Positions 17,131 through 26,300 of a DNA stretch of 64,000 nt are shown in pieces (the first letter of the stretch is position 1; each line of letters begins with the position of its first letter). The DNA is from Sulfitobacter sp. SK012. GTDB taxonomy: Bacteria; Pseudomonadota; Alphaproteobacteria; Rhodobacterales; Rhodobacteraceae. Position numbers and translations under genes: made by a program. Below the pieces are notes generated by a model. That model saw only the letters and a list, made by a program, of their open reading frames with translations, was not told where the DNA came from and searched no databases. Location of the stretch: assembly GCF_003352085.1 (NCBI RefSeq), contig NZ_CP025805.1, forward strand, positions 1 to 64,000. The letters are read 5' to 3'.

Positions 17131-18150
17131 ATGCAAGTTACAACAGTAGGTCTAGATTTGGCCAAGAACATTTTTCAAGTTCACGGCATCACTAATGACG
17201 GCGAGGTTGTCTTCAATCGCGCCCTACGGCGTGCGCAATTGCTAAAGTTCTTTGAATGCCTTGATCCTTGCCTTGTTGGCATCGAGGCATGCGGCACCAG
17301 TCATCATTGGGCCCGCGAATTGGTGCGATTGGGCCACGACGTAAAGCTGATCCCGCCCATTTATGTGAAGCCTTATGTTAAAAGGGGCAAGTCTGATGCG
17401 GCTGACGCGGAAGCCATTTGTGAGGCTGTAACACGGCCGACCATGAGATTTGTTGAGATCAAGACGCCAGATCAGCAAGCAATACTGGCACTGCACCGAA
17501 CACGGAATCTTGTCGTTCGACAACGCACGCAGACTATCAACATGTTACGTGCGCAACTGGCCGAATTTGGCATCGTGTTTCCGCAAGGTGTTGGCCACGC
17601 GACCAAATTTGCAAAGCGCCTGTTTGAAGGTGAGTGTCCAGAGCTGCCAGATACTGCAGGCGGTGTGATTGCCAAACTTTGTGAGCAGATTTTGTTCCTA
17701 CATGGAAAGATTGCCAACTACACCCATGAGATGACGCAAGTGGCGCGACGCGAAGATCGTGTCGCCCTGTTGCAAACGATTCCTGGCATTGGGCCGATCA
17801 CAGCGTCCGCCATCGTGGCCACGATTGGCACTGGCAAACAGTTCAGCACAGGTCGTGATTTTGCTGCTTGGCTAGGCCTTACACCTCTAAACCGCTCCAG
17901 TGGTGGTAAAGAGAAGTTGGGACGTATCTCGAAGATGGGGGACAGGTACATTCGGCGATTACTCGTCATCGGCATGATGTCCCGCATGCGCCAAATCACC
18001 AAGACCCCCGAGCGATATGACCCATGGTTCGCAGACATCATGGCCCGAAAGCCTGGCAAAGTAGCTGCCGTCGCAATGGCGAATAAAACCGCTCGCATGG
18101 TTTGGGCCGTCCTAACCCGTAACGAACCTTATCGCATCAGAACAATCTGA
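17131..18150 (+). CDS. IS110-family (IS1111 group) DEDD transposase
   Basis: 339 residues from ATG 17131, preceded by AGAGGAG; an upstream TTG at 17098 is less likely. N-terminal RuvC-like DEDD domain: VGLDLAKNIFQVHG, GIEACGTSHHW, and KSDAADAEAICEA. The C-terminal Tnp20 domain has LLQTIPGIGPITASAIVATIG and contains the conserved serine region (NRSSGGKEKLG). The frame is intact. Enzymes of this group use a bridge RNA made from the element's own non-coding end. Confidence 0.93.
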   Translation: MQVTTVGLDLAKNIFQVHGITNDGEVVFNRALRRAQLLKFFECLDPCLVGIEACGTSHHWARELVRLGHDVKLIPPIYVKPYVKRGKSDAADAEAICEAVTRPTMRFVEIKTPDQQAILALHRTRNLVVRQRTQTINMLRAQLAEFGIVFPQGVGHATKFAKRLFEGECPELPDTAGGVIAKLCEQILFLHGKIANYTHEMTQVARREDRVALLQTIPGIGPITASAIVATIGTGKQFSTGRDFAAWLGLTPLNRSSGGKEKLGRISKMGDRYIRRLLVIGMMSRMRQITKTPERYDPWFADIMARKPGKVAAVAMANKTARMVWAVLTRNEPYRIRTI

Positions 18151-18378
18151 CCCAAACCGAAACACAGAGATAGCAAGACCAATGAAGTGATGGAAAAATT
18201 GTCAGCCCTAGAACCAAGACACACCGTGCTTTGTCCTGAACACATGTTGTTCGATATGCAGAATGGGACTTGGTTTGTGGAAACCATCAGGGCCAGCGGT
18301 CAAGTGATCCGCGCAAACAGGCCGGACACAAGACCGCATCTGACAAACATAAATCGCATCAGAAATGTCTTGCTAAGT
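18151..18378 (+). ncRNA. candidate bridge-RNA region of the IS1111-group element
   Basis: 228 non-coding bases lie between the transposase stop and the right subterminal repeat. In the IS1111 group the guide (bridge) RNA is encoded in this right-end region. I see no protein-coding signal here: the open frame from 18187 is compositionally unconvincing and crosses the element end. RNA ends and loops were not determined. Confidence 0.45.
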
Positions 18379-18618
18379 AGGAGCCATCCACACAGGACAA
18401 AGCTGCCGTTGGCTGTCGTGCCCGTAATGCCGGCTGTTAGCCTGTAGCCGATACGCGCTAGGTGTTCATATTGAGAACTTCCGAAAGCAAACCTTAAATC
18501 AATGCCTTTCCAATGGCCAAAATGGGCCGTTCACGACCATGAACGAAGAGGGAAGCGGCCCGATTGCTGCGCCTTCTCATTTGTTGCGCAAAGCGTCACC
18601 TGCCACTACGCTCTCGGC

Positions 18619-19200
18619 ATGCCTCACCCTGCAATCGACTCCGCAGATTTTAAATCACTCGACACCCTGATTTCGGGGCTCGAGGAGATGCTGAATGCCG
18701 CTCCAAAAGACAAAGGCACTTTGGAAATGATTGTCATGCGCCCTGATCATGACGAGCGCATTATACCCGAGAGCTTTGAAGTGTCCGCCAACGAAGGCGT
18801 GCCAGGCGACCATTGGAAACGCGGCACCGGTTACACTCTGGACGACGGCATGGGCGATCCGGACGCGCAAATCTGCATAATGATGTCAGGTTGCATCCGG
18901 GCAATCGCCGGCGATAAGGCAAACTGGCCTCCTGCAGGAGATAACTTCTTTATCGATATGGATCTGACACCGTCCAATATGCCGCCCGGCACGGCGTTTT
19001 CTATAGGCAGTGCCGAGTTCGTCGTGACCGAACTTCCGCATAATGGGTGCCAATCCTTCATCGATCGCTACGGCCGTGATGCGTGTCTCTTCGCCAACAC
19101 CGGTGTTGGAAAAGTGCACAGATTACGTGGCATATATGCCCGCGTCACGCGAGATGGCACGGTGTCAGTCGGAGATACGGTTCGAAAACTTAGTTCGTGA
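18619..19200 (+). CDS. MOSC domain protein
   Basis: 193 residues from the ATG at 18619 (MPHPAIDSADF). A frame opening at 18502 adds 39 unconvincing residues. The MOSC beta-barrel signature is visible as GVPGDHW (about 56-62) and LPHNGCQSFIDRYGRDACLFAN near 145-165, which contains the conserved Cys that binds a sulfur or metal-sulfur ligand in molybdenum-cofactor sulfurases. A stand-alone MOSC protein of this size may carry sulfur or reduce N-hydroxylated compounds. No molybdenum enzyme is adjacent. A weak ribosome binding site leaves the start uncertain. Confidence 0.82.
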   Translation: MPHPAIDSADFKSLDTLISGLEEMLNAAPKDKGTLEMIVMRPDHDERIIPESFEVSANEGVPGDHWKRGTGYTLDDGMGDPDAQICIMMSGCIRAIAGDKANWPPAGDNFFIDMDLTPSNMPPGTAFSIGSAEFVVTELPHNGCQSFIDRYGRDACLFANTGVGKVHRLRGIYARVTRDGTVSVGDTVRKLSS

Positions 19201-19288
19201 CCGAATAGTCAGGTATCGTCCGGTTGCGGGCACCCATACTACCAACGGGAGAGACCCCAAACGCATCGAGTCTGGAAAGGACCAAAAC

Positions 19289-19549
19289 ATGCCGAAGCTA
19301 ATTGCTACGCACGAAGTCGACGACGTCGCTCACTGGCTCGCCTCTTCGAAACGAGACGAAGTTTTTTCTGGGGTTGCAACAAATCTGATGACTTACGTGT
19401 TGCCAGGCGACTCCAACAGAGTGGCGTTATCTATGGATGTGGCTGATATGGATGCATTGGACGCCATGATGAAAAGCGATGCCGGCGCAGAAGCTATGAA
19501 ACACGACGGGGTCCGTCCAAGCACCGTCGTTATGTACGTCCAAGGCTAG
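19289..19549 (+). CDS. small hypothetical protein, 86 residues
   Basis: ATG at 19289 with GGAAAGG ten bases before it. The frame also stays open upstream into the MOSC gene, but that part is a shadow. The pattern (short beta, helix, beta, with DVADMDALDAMMKSD in the middle and VVMYVQG at the end) suggests a ferredoxin-like or dimeric alpha/beta-barrel fold. Not recognised beyond that. Cytosolic. Confidence 0.6.
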   Translation: MPKLIATHEVDDVAHWLASSKRDEVFSGVATNLMTYVLPGDSNRVALSMDVADMDALDAMMKSDAGAEAMKHDGVRPSTVVMYVQG

Positions 19550-19800
19550 CCAGATGACAATATGGGCCTGAGATCGGTCCAACCACTCCGTGTCAGTTTG
19601 CGTTCAGCTTGTTAGCCCGCATACAGAATTTTGCGCTGTGCCACGGAAGATGACGCCAGACCCGTCTCCGGGGCTCGGCTTGGGCCGAGTACAGAAATCC
19701 ACCGGAGAGTTGTCCTGTTAGACAACATGTGTGCTAAGGTCTCTTGGCGGGGCTGCTTGCGCCGGATTTTTAGCTAACGAATGATTTTGGGAGATAAACG

Positions 19801-20088
19801 ATGTTTGCACGTGTGACGAAATACAAGATGAAGCCTGGATCACGGGAGGCCGCAACTGCAATGATGAACCAGTTGAAGGGCCAAATCATGGGCATGCCGG
19901 GTATGCACAACTTCGTCAATGTTATGAACGATGATGGCAGCGGTTACGTGATTTCGATAGTCGAAAACGAGGCAACCTCTGATGCCAACGCTGAAAAGGT
20001 GAAGGCACTGTGGGGTCAGTTCTCTGAGCATCTGGAGAGCGTTCCAACGCCTGAAGGCTACGACGTAATAGCAAACTGGGCCAACTGA
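19801..20088 (+). CDS. antibiotic-biosynthesis-monooxygenase-like (ABM) small protein
   Basis: 95 residues with the dimeric alpha/beta-barrel pattern of ABM/Dabb proteins: MFARVTKYKMKPG first strand, a helix with repeated Met residues (MMNQLKGQIMGMPGMHNF), then SGYVISIVENEATSDANAEKVKALWGQF. RBS GGGAG lies nine bases upstream. Members act as small oxygenases, haem or quinol handling enzymes, or have no known activity. The neighbours (small barrel protein, cupin) give no clear pathway. Confidence 0.7.
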   Translation: MFARVTKYKMKPGSREAATAMMNQLKGQIMGMPGMHNFVNVMNDDGSGYVISIVENEATSDANAEKVKALWGQFSEHLESVPTPEGYDVIANWAN

Positions 20089-20245
20089 CGAGACCGCGAT
20101 CCGTTGTGTGGCGTTGTCCGCGCTTGCCACGGTCTACTCGCCAGGAACTGTGCGGTTCTGCCCTGCCCAACGCGGCCCAGGTATCGAGCGTTGGCTCAAG
20201 CATGGCTGCCACAGGCGGCCAACAAACTGGAATTCGGATAAAGAC

Positions 20246-20617
20246 ATGCTGAACTACAAGCCCGGCGATGACGTGGGCCCGCTGGAAAAGTGGCCCTTCG
20301 ACAATCCAGACAGCGCATATCAGATCAAAGAAGGTGACCCCAAGGCGTCCGGCCGTACAGATGTGGGCGGACCGGGCAATGCGACGCGCGTTGGCATCTG
20401 GCGGTGTACAAAAGGCGTTTTCGAATGCACGGAACAGGGCGATGAACTTATGACGATCCTGTCTGGTCGATGCAGATTGGTTGATTTGACAACTGGCAAG
20501 GTCAGCGACCTCGAAACAGGAGACAGTCTCTTCGTGAGTGATGGAAGCCGGGTGACGTGGCATATCTATGAGGATGTGACTAAAGTCTTCTTTGGTCACA
20601 AGCCGGATCTATTTTGA
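20246..20617 (+). CDS. cupin domain protein (DUF861-like)
   Basis: 123 residues from ATG 20246; the longer frame from 20108 is unlikely. Single cupin barrel: WRCTKGVFECTEQGDELMTILSG is the first motif region with Glu residues in metal-ligand positions, and LETGDSLFVSDGSRVTWHIYEDVTKVFF is the second motif. DUF861-type cupins include ethanolamine-utilisation EutQ-like and (S)-ureidoglycine-related proteins. Role here unknown. Confidence 0.75.
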   Translation: MLNYKPGDDVGPLEKWPFDNPDSAYQIKEGDPKASGRTDVGGPGNATRVGIWRCTKGVFECTEQGDELMTILSGRCRLVDLTTGKVSDLETGDSLFVSDGSRVTWHIYEDVTKVFFGHKPDLF

Positions 20618-20894
20618 GGGCAGGACATGAATCCGGAACTCAGAACGGCCGCTTCTTCCAACACCTGACGTTCGTTGAAATCTTGCCTATGACCGCTCTG
20701 CGGACCAAGCCGACCTACTCTCAAATGGCGAGAACTGGCACGAACGGCGCTTAGCGGACCTTTGATCATCTTCCGGCGAAAGGCTGCTCTGGGTGAGAGG
20801 TGATGAAATCGGCGACCCGTTGGTGATACAGATGGGGAAATGCGGTCTGATAGGCCCTAATTTTGGATCAGCTGTTAAGTTCCTCACACCAATT

Positions 20895-21980
20895 TTACAT
20901 ACTGAACCTGATACGCAAACCAAACACCAACGGGTTATCCTCATTGAAACCAGGGTTCTTGAGGTACTGAACATCGGCCGTCAGGGCGAGATTGTCCGAT
21001 AGGTCCGCACGGTAGAACGCCTCTATGGTCGTTTGTGTTTCCAGTTTGCTATCGGACGGATCGGCAACGGTTACTCCAAGTCCAAGCAAGTCATCATAGT
21101 AGCCCGGCCGCCACATCAAACCCGCATTAACTGCGCGGCGAGCGATTGGCGCTGCCCCGTCGGACCAACCAAGTCGGCCAAAGACCATGAGGCCATTGTT
21201 AAATGTGTGATTGCCCGCCAGCATGGCGCCCCAACTCTTCGGGACGCCCGCATCTGTTCTTTCATCCACATGAAACATCCCAAGATGAAAATTGGTCAGA
21301 AAGCGTTTGGAGGGTTCTGGGGTCCAGCCGATTTCTGCATATTTGTACAATTCTGTTCCACCAGGGAACCACTCGACATCTGTCAGTGAGCCGTTGGCGT
21401 CACTCACAACTCCCAGTGCGTAGACTTGATCTGTCAGAAATCCGCCGCCGCCCAAGCCAAACCCCGGATCTGGGATTGGCAGAACTGGGCTGAACAAAAT
21501 GGAGTAGTTCTGAAATGTGGTACGTGGATTAACATAGCCAAGGATGTCGCTGTAATCACCGGGATCGATCCGGCCCGCCACCAATCCGGCGCGACCATCG
21601 GCCAATGTTTGAGACCAGTAGGCGACCGAGAGCGTTGTGCCCGTGTCACTAAAGGTCACCGCAGTTGCCCCTGCGTATCCAATCTCGCCTGCGAGACTTG
21701 ACGGTGAAATATCCTGACCCAGCAGGTGTCGGTTCTCGAGAACAAACACCAGACTTCCGGGGTTTTCGCCGTCTCGGTTCAACAGGTTCCAGTTGCCTTG
21801 CAAGGTCTTGCGAGGTCGTTCGTTGAGTTGCCTTGCAATTGCACTGAGTTTTGCTTGGGAATGAACGGATAGGTCCGTTCCGCGAGGCAAGTACTGCCTC
21901 AAAAGCCGGTTGGTGTTCTCGTTTGACCCGCGCTGCCACGCGATGTCAATTCGGGGCTCTGGCGCGTTTTGGATTGTCAC
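20895..21980 (-). pseudogene. chimera: IS30 transposase fragment fused in frame to an OprB-type porin lacking its N-terminus
   Basis: 361-codon open frame. Residues about 15-61 are the IS30 segment starting [20 protein letters not shown]. Bases 21798-21940 are identical to 16798-16940. The frame then continues without a stop into a porin from [14 protein letters not shown] to the terminal LRIRFSM. The porin part aligns in outline with the intact porin at 14551-15741 from its GNWQATELGS segment onward, and has lost signal peptide and N-terminal strands. It cannot be exported as it stands, so it is most likely a pseudogene made by IS30-mediated deletion or gene conversion. Confidence 0.8.
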
Positions 21981-22199
21981 GTCAGCGCGGCGGCCATTCG
22001 CGCGGGCTGCGATGATCAGGTTTTCGGTAGCACATCCCAGACTGACATAAGGTGATGATCATCGGGATCGACAACCGCAGTACGACGCGAAAGGTCTGGA
22101 AGGATACTTATCCCAGCCGCGTCCAAGCGAAACTTCCAAGACTGCGTGTTATGACCGTTTGCTGCCAGCGTTGCCCGATGGGCCGACCTTCCGTCCGGT

Positions 22200-22480
22200 C
22201 AGCGGGGTGCGGACTATAAAGCCTTCAAAAAGCAGGTTGAAGACAAAATGTTTGACCTGTTCAAGGCCAACTTTCCAGAATTGGCCGAACTGGTGGTGTT
22301 TCGCGAGCTTTCGACGCCCTTAGCAACAGCATCAATCACCGGTCATCATGAAGGTCGCTTCTATGGTTTGGATGGCACGCCCGAACGCGTCATGAGCGAT
22401 GCGCTGCGGACAAGGACCCCAATCGATGGGCTTTTCTGTCCGGGCAGGACGTCATCAGTCAGGGCATCCAAGGTGCGCTT
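22200..22480 (+). pseudogene. C-terminal fragment of a FAD-dependent (phytoene-desaturase-like) oxidoreductase
   Basis: The frame read through FKANFPELAELVVFRELSTP, TGHHEGRFYGLDGTPER and IDGLF, then after a one-base loss near 22435 through GQDVISQGIQGALSG, matches the C-terminus of carotenoid/all-trans-retinol-type FAD oxidoreductases. N-terminus and flavin-binding fold are missing. It runs directly into a GyrI-like fragment, giving a spurious 191-codon hybrid frame. Confidence 0.65.
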
Positions 22481-22743
22481 TCGGGCCGGATTTTTGGTGT
22501 CAAAGGAGAACGCCGAGAAGGCAGAAGGGGACGTTAAGGCGGATGTTTTGCCTGCGGGCAAGGTGCTGAATTACGTCCACGAAGGCCCCTATGCCAAGCT
22601 GCGCGTTAGCTATGACGAGGCGATGAAATACATATCGCAAAACGGCATGATCGTCGGAGAGCCGACATGGGAGATCTATCTGAATGAACCCGACGATGTA
22701 GAAACGGAAGACAGATATCTACATCACTGTCAAAGATGCCTGA
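22480..22743 (+). pseudogene. GyrI-like small-molecule-binding domain fragment
   Basis: LPAGKVLNYVHEGPYAKLRVSYDEAMKYI and GEPTWEIYLNEPDD are typical of GyrI-like (AraC effector-type) domains. The expected end, TDIYITVKDA followed by a stop at 22741-22743, appears only after a frameshift near 22710. The start is replaced by the oxidoreductase fragment. Confidence 0.7.
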
Positions 22744-22884
22744 CCAGTGTAAGCATTGCCTACGTCCCATGGTATCGACTTTTCGTTGATATGAGATCCT
22801 GTCCATCAACAATCTGGAGGTGATTTGATGCTTGATGAGGGGACCGGAATTGAGCGGTGCAAGAAGGCTAGTCGTTCGCCGTGA

Positions 22885-23010
22885 GAGCGGGCTGCGATTG
22901 TAGCTCAAAGTTGCGAGGCGGGTCAGGCGGCTGCAGGTGTTGCGCGGCGTCACGGGAATGCGCCGTCGCAGTTTTCGGGTTGGCGTCGTGAGGCGCAGGT
23001 GCGCGCCTGA
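22885..23010 (+). pseudogene. IS66-family TnpA (OrfA) remnant
   Basis: Forty-one codons reading ERAAIVAQSCEAGQAAAGVA, then RRHGNAPSQFSGWRREAQVR, match the helix-turn-helix of IS66 OrfA (usually VARRHGVN...TWRR). It is closed by stops on both sides. The remainder of 22744-23396 shows no gene. Confidence 0.6.
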
Positions 23011-23396
23011 GTTTAGCGAGGAGGCTCTGTTTGCCAAGTTTGACCTTCAACGATAGCGCCGCTTCCATAACCATCGGTCATCCTTCCGAGTAGTGACCTT
23101 TCCGAATTTGCAGAGCTGAGCAGCAATTCTTGTGCAAAAAATGCAGAATTGGGCACCCCAAGCCATACAAAGACGGCGTAAGGGATGCCCAGAAAATAAG
23201 TATAACTTGCTAAAATACTTGGAGGGTTTACCTCACCCAACACCCTGCAGCATTGATATCTGTCAATCGTCACACCCCGGTTTTCTTTTATTAACTTGCT
23301 CTGAGGCGGTTTCCTTGGAACGATGGAGACGAAATCAAATGGTCGTCTTGCATCAAAACTGCAATACGAGCCTCTTTGGCAGAAATTCGAGACGAT

Positions 23397-26300
23397 ATGG
23401 CACGCAAAACATCAAAACTTGCGGTAAAAGGCAAACCTAAGCCAATCCGTTCAACGGTCGCAAAGCCGAAGGCAACAGCAAATGTTGAAGTTGCTATTCC
23501 TGTTGTTGGCCTAGGTGCATCTGCAGGCGGCCTTCAAGCCTACAGCGCCTTTCTTGACGCTGCTCCGTCTGACACTGGCGCAGCGTTTGTCTTGGTCCAT
23601 CATGTCGATCCGGACCACAAAAGCCTGATGGCCGATCTATTAGCCAAACACACGGAAATGCCCGTGGTGCTGGCCGTGGATCAGATGCCAGTGCAGGCAA
23701 ATCATGTCTACGTCATTCCCCCAAACAGTTATCTGGAGATCAAGAAAGGGGTTTTGCACCTTTCGGAGCCAACTGACCGCCGCGGCACACGCCTGCCGAT
23801 TGACTTGTTTCTACGATCTTTGGCCAAGGATTTGGGGCAGAACGCCATTGCAGTGATCTTGTCAGGCACCGGCAGCGACGGGTCTGCTGCCATTCGCGAG
23901 ATTAAGGAACAGGGCGGCATCGTTCTGGTGCAGGACCCTGCCGAGGCTCAGCATGATGGCATGCCGCGCAGCGCGATTGCGACCGGAGCGACCGATCACG
24001 TTGTCGCGGTGGCAGAGATGCCAGACATCATTACCAGCTACGTGCGGCATCCGTTCGTTAAGAATGACAGTGCCAAGAAGGTGCTTGGTGAAAACGCCAA
24101 GGGTTCGTTGGAGCAGATCATTGCGGTTCTGAAGGCGCATTCGCCGATTAATTTCGATCTCTACAAGGATGGCACGTTACTGCGCCGGATTGAGCGTCGG
24201 ATGGCGCTGCAACACATGGAAAATTCTGGTGACTACCTAGCGCTTTTGAAGGACTCGGCGGAGGAGGCGCAGAACCTCTGTGCCGACCTTCTTATCAGTG
24301 TCACGTCATTCTTCCGTGATCCTGATGCTTTTGACCACCTCGAAAAGACGGTGCTTGAGGGATTGGTCAAGTCCCATGACGCAGGGCATCCGGTTCGGAT
24401 TTGGGTGCCAGGATGTGCAACTGGCGAAGAAGCCTATTCGCTGGCGATGCTTGTCATTGAGAAAATATCGACGCTGCGCAAAGATGTGAAATTGCAGGTT
24501 TTTGCTTCGGATGTGGATGAGCGGGCGCTGACAGTGGCGCGGAATGGGGTGTATCCGGATTCTATCGCTGAAGACGTTTCTGCGGTCCGGTTGAGGCGGT
24601 TTTTCACCAAGGAAGATCACAGTTACCGCGTAACGCCGGAACTGCGTGATGCAGTTGTCTTTGCCAACCAAAACATCTTGGCAGATGCTCCGTTCTCCAA
24701 ACTTGACCTGATCTCGTGCCGCAATCTGATGATCTATCTCACACCAGATGCACAGGAACGGATTATTCAGATGTTTCACTTTGCGCTCAATGACGGTGGC
24801 GTTTTGGTATTGGGCATGTCCGAGACGACGGGCAATCACGATGCTCTCTTTGAGTCGTTATCAAAGAAGTATCGAGTCTATAAACCTGTCGGCCACACGC
24901 GCAGCCGCGCGTTTGATTTCCCGATTGTGCAACGCCCCTACGCGAATGCGGGTCTTGTCCCAACGCGCAGTCCTTTCCAAGCGGCTGGCACCAAACTTGC
25001 GGAACTGAGCCAAAGCCTTCTGGTGCAACACTACGCCCCCGCAGCCGTCCTGATTAACGCCCAGTCCGAAGCGCTGTATTTTGAGGGCCCCACGGACAAA
25101 TACCTCAGGGTGCCATCGGGCGAAACAAGCCGCGATCTGTTGGCCATGGCGCGGCAGGGACTTCGCGCGCGTTTAAGCAGCGCCGTTCGGGCGGCGCGCA
25201 CGCAAGACGCGGTGGTCAGCGAGAGAGCCACAATCACGCGCGGTGACGACCGGGTTGGTGTGACCATTCAGGTGCATCCGGTGACGCTCGATGAAGCCAA
25301 GTTGTTTCTGGTGACCTTCGCTGATGAACCCATGAAAGTGGTTGTTCCCGCACCTAACGAAACGAACACAGAAGCGAACCGCCAGCTAGAGCAGGAACTT
25401 GAAACGATGCGTGCTGACCTGCGCACAACGATCCGCGACTATGAACTGTCCACCGAAGAGCTGAAGGCCGTCAACGAAGAAGCCATGTCAATGAACGAGG
25501 AGTTCCAGTCGACAAACGAGGAACTGGAGACCTCCAAGGAAGAGCTGCAGTCCCTGAACGAAGAGTTGACGACGCTCAATACCCAGCTTCAGCAAAAGAT
25601 TGATGATGAACGTCGAATGTCGGATGACCTCAACAACCTGCTGTCAAGCTCGGGCATTGCAACGCTGTTTCTGGATACTGACTTCAAGATCATGCGCTTT
25701 ACACCAGCGACACGTGAGCTGTTCAACCTGATCAGCAAGGATATTGGGCGACCCTTCAGCGACATCACTGGCAAAGTCAAAGATCCGGGTTTGCCCAAAG
25801 ACGCAGAAGCCGTGCTTGAAACCCTTGTTTCAGTTGAATGCGAAGTTGAAAGTGACGACGGACGGTGGTTTGTTCGTCGTATCCTTCCCTACCGCACGCA
25901 AAGCGGCAAGATTGATGGCGTCGTAGTAACCTTTTCCGAAGTGTCCGACCTCAAAGCTTTGCAGCACGAGACGGCCACTGCCCGAGAGCTTGCCGAGAGC
26001 ATTATCGGCACGGTACGTGAACCAATGCTGGTGCTTGATGCCACGTTCAAAATTCTCACGGCCAGCCGGTCGTTCAGTCGTATATTTGAAACTGCCGCGG
26101 TCGACGTCATTGGAAAGAACTTGTTTTCGATCCAAAATCGGCAGTGGGATGTGCCGCAGCTTCGCAAACTGATAGAAAGCGTCTTGCCAGATCAAACCTC
26201 AGTAGAGGCCTTTGAACTGACGTTGAACGCGGGCGATCTTGGTCGACGGCAAATGGTTCTGAATGCGCGCAGGATCGTGGGCCGCCCCGAGCATGAGGAG

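Larger units (their letters stand above)
17046..18392 (+). mobile_element. IS1111-group (IS110 family) element
   Basis: An 11-bp subterminal inverted repeat is visible: GGATGGCTCCT at 17053-17063 and AGGAGCCATCC at 18379-18389. They bracket the transposase with 67 bases on the left and 228 non-coding bases on the right. Subterminal rather than terminal repeats and a long right non-coding region are marks of the IS1111 group. The ends given are approximate. Confidence 0.75.

Noticed and set aside
18187..18447. 86-codon open frame behind the IS1111-group transposase
   Set aside because: It runs through the element's right end and its subterminal repeat, so it is not a gene of either side.
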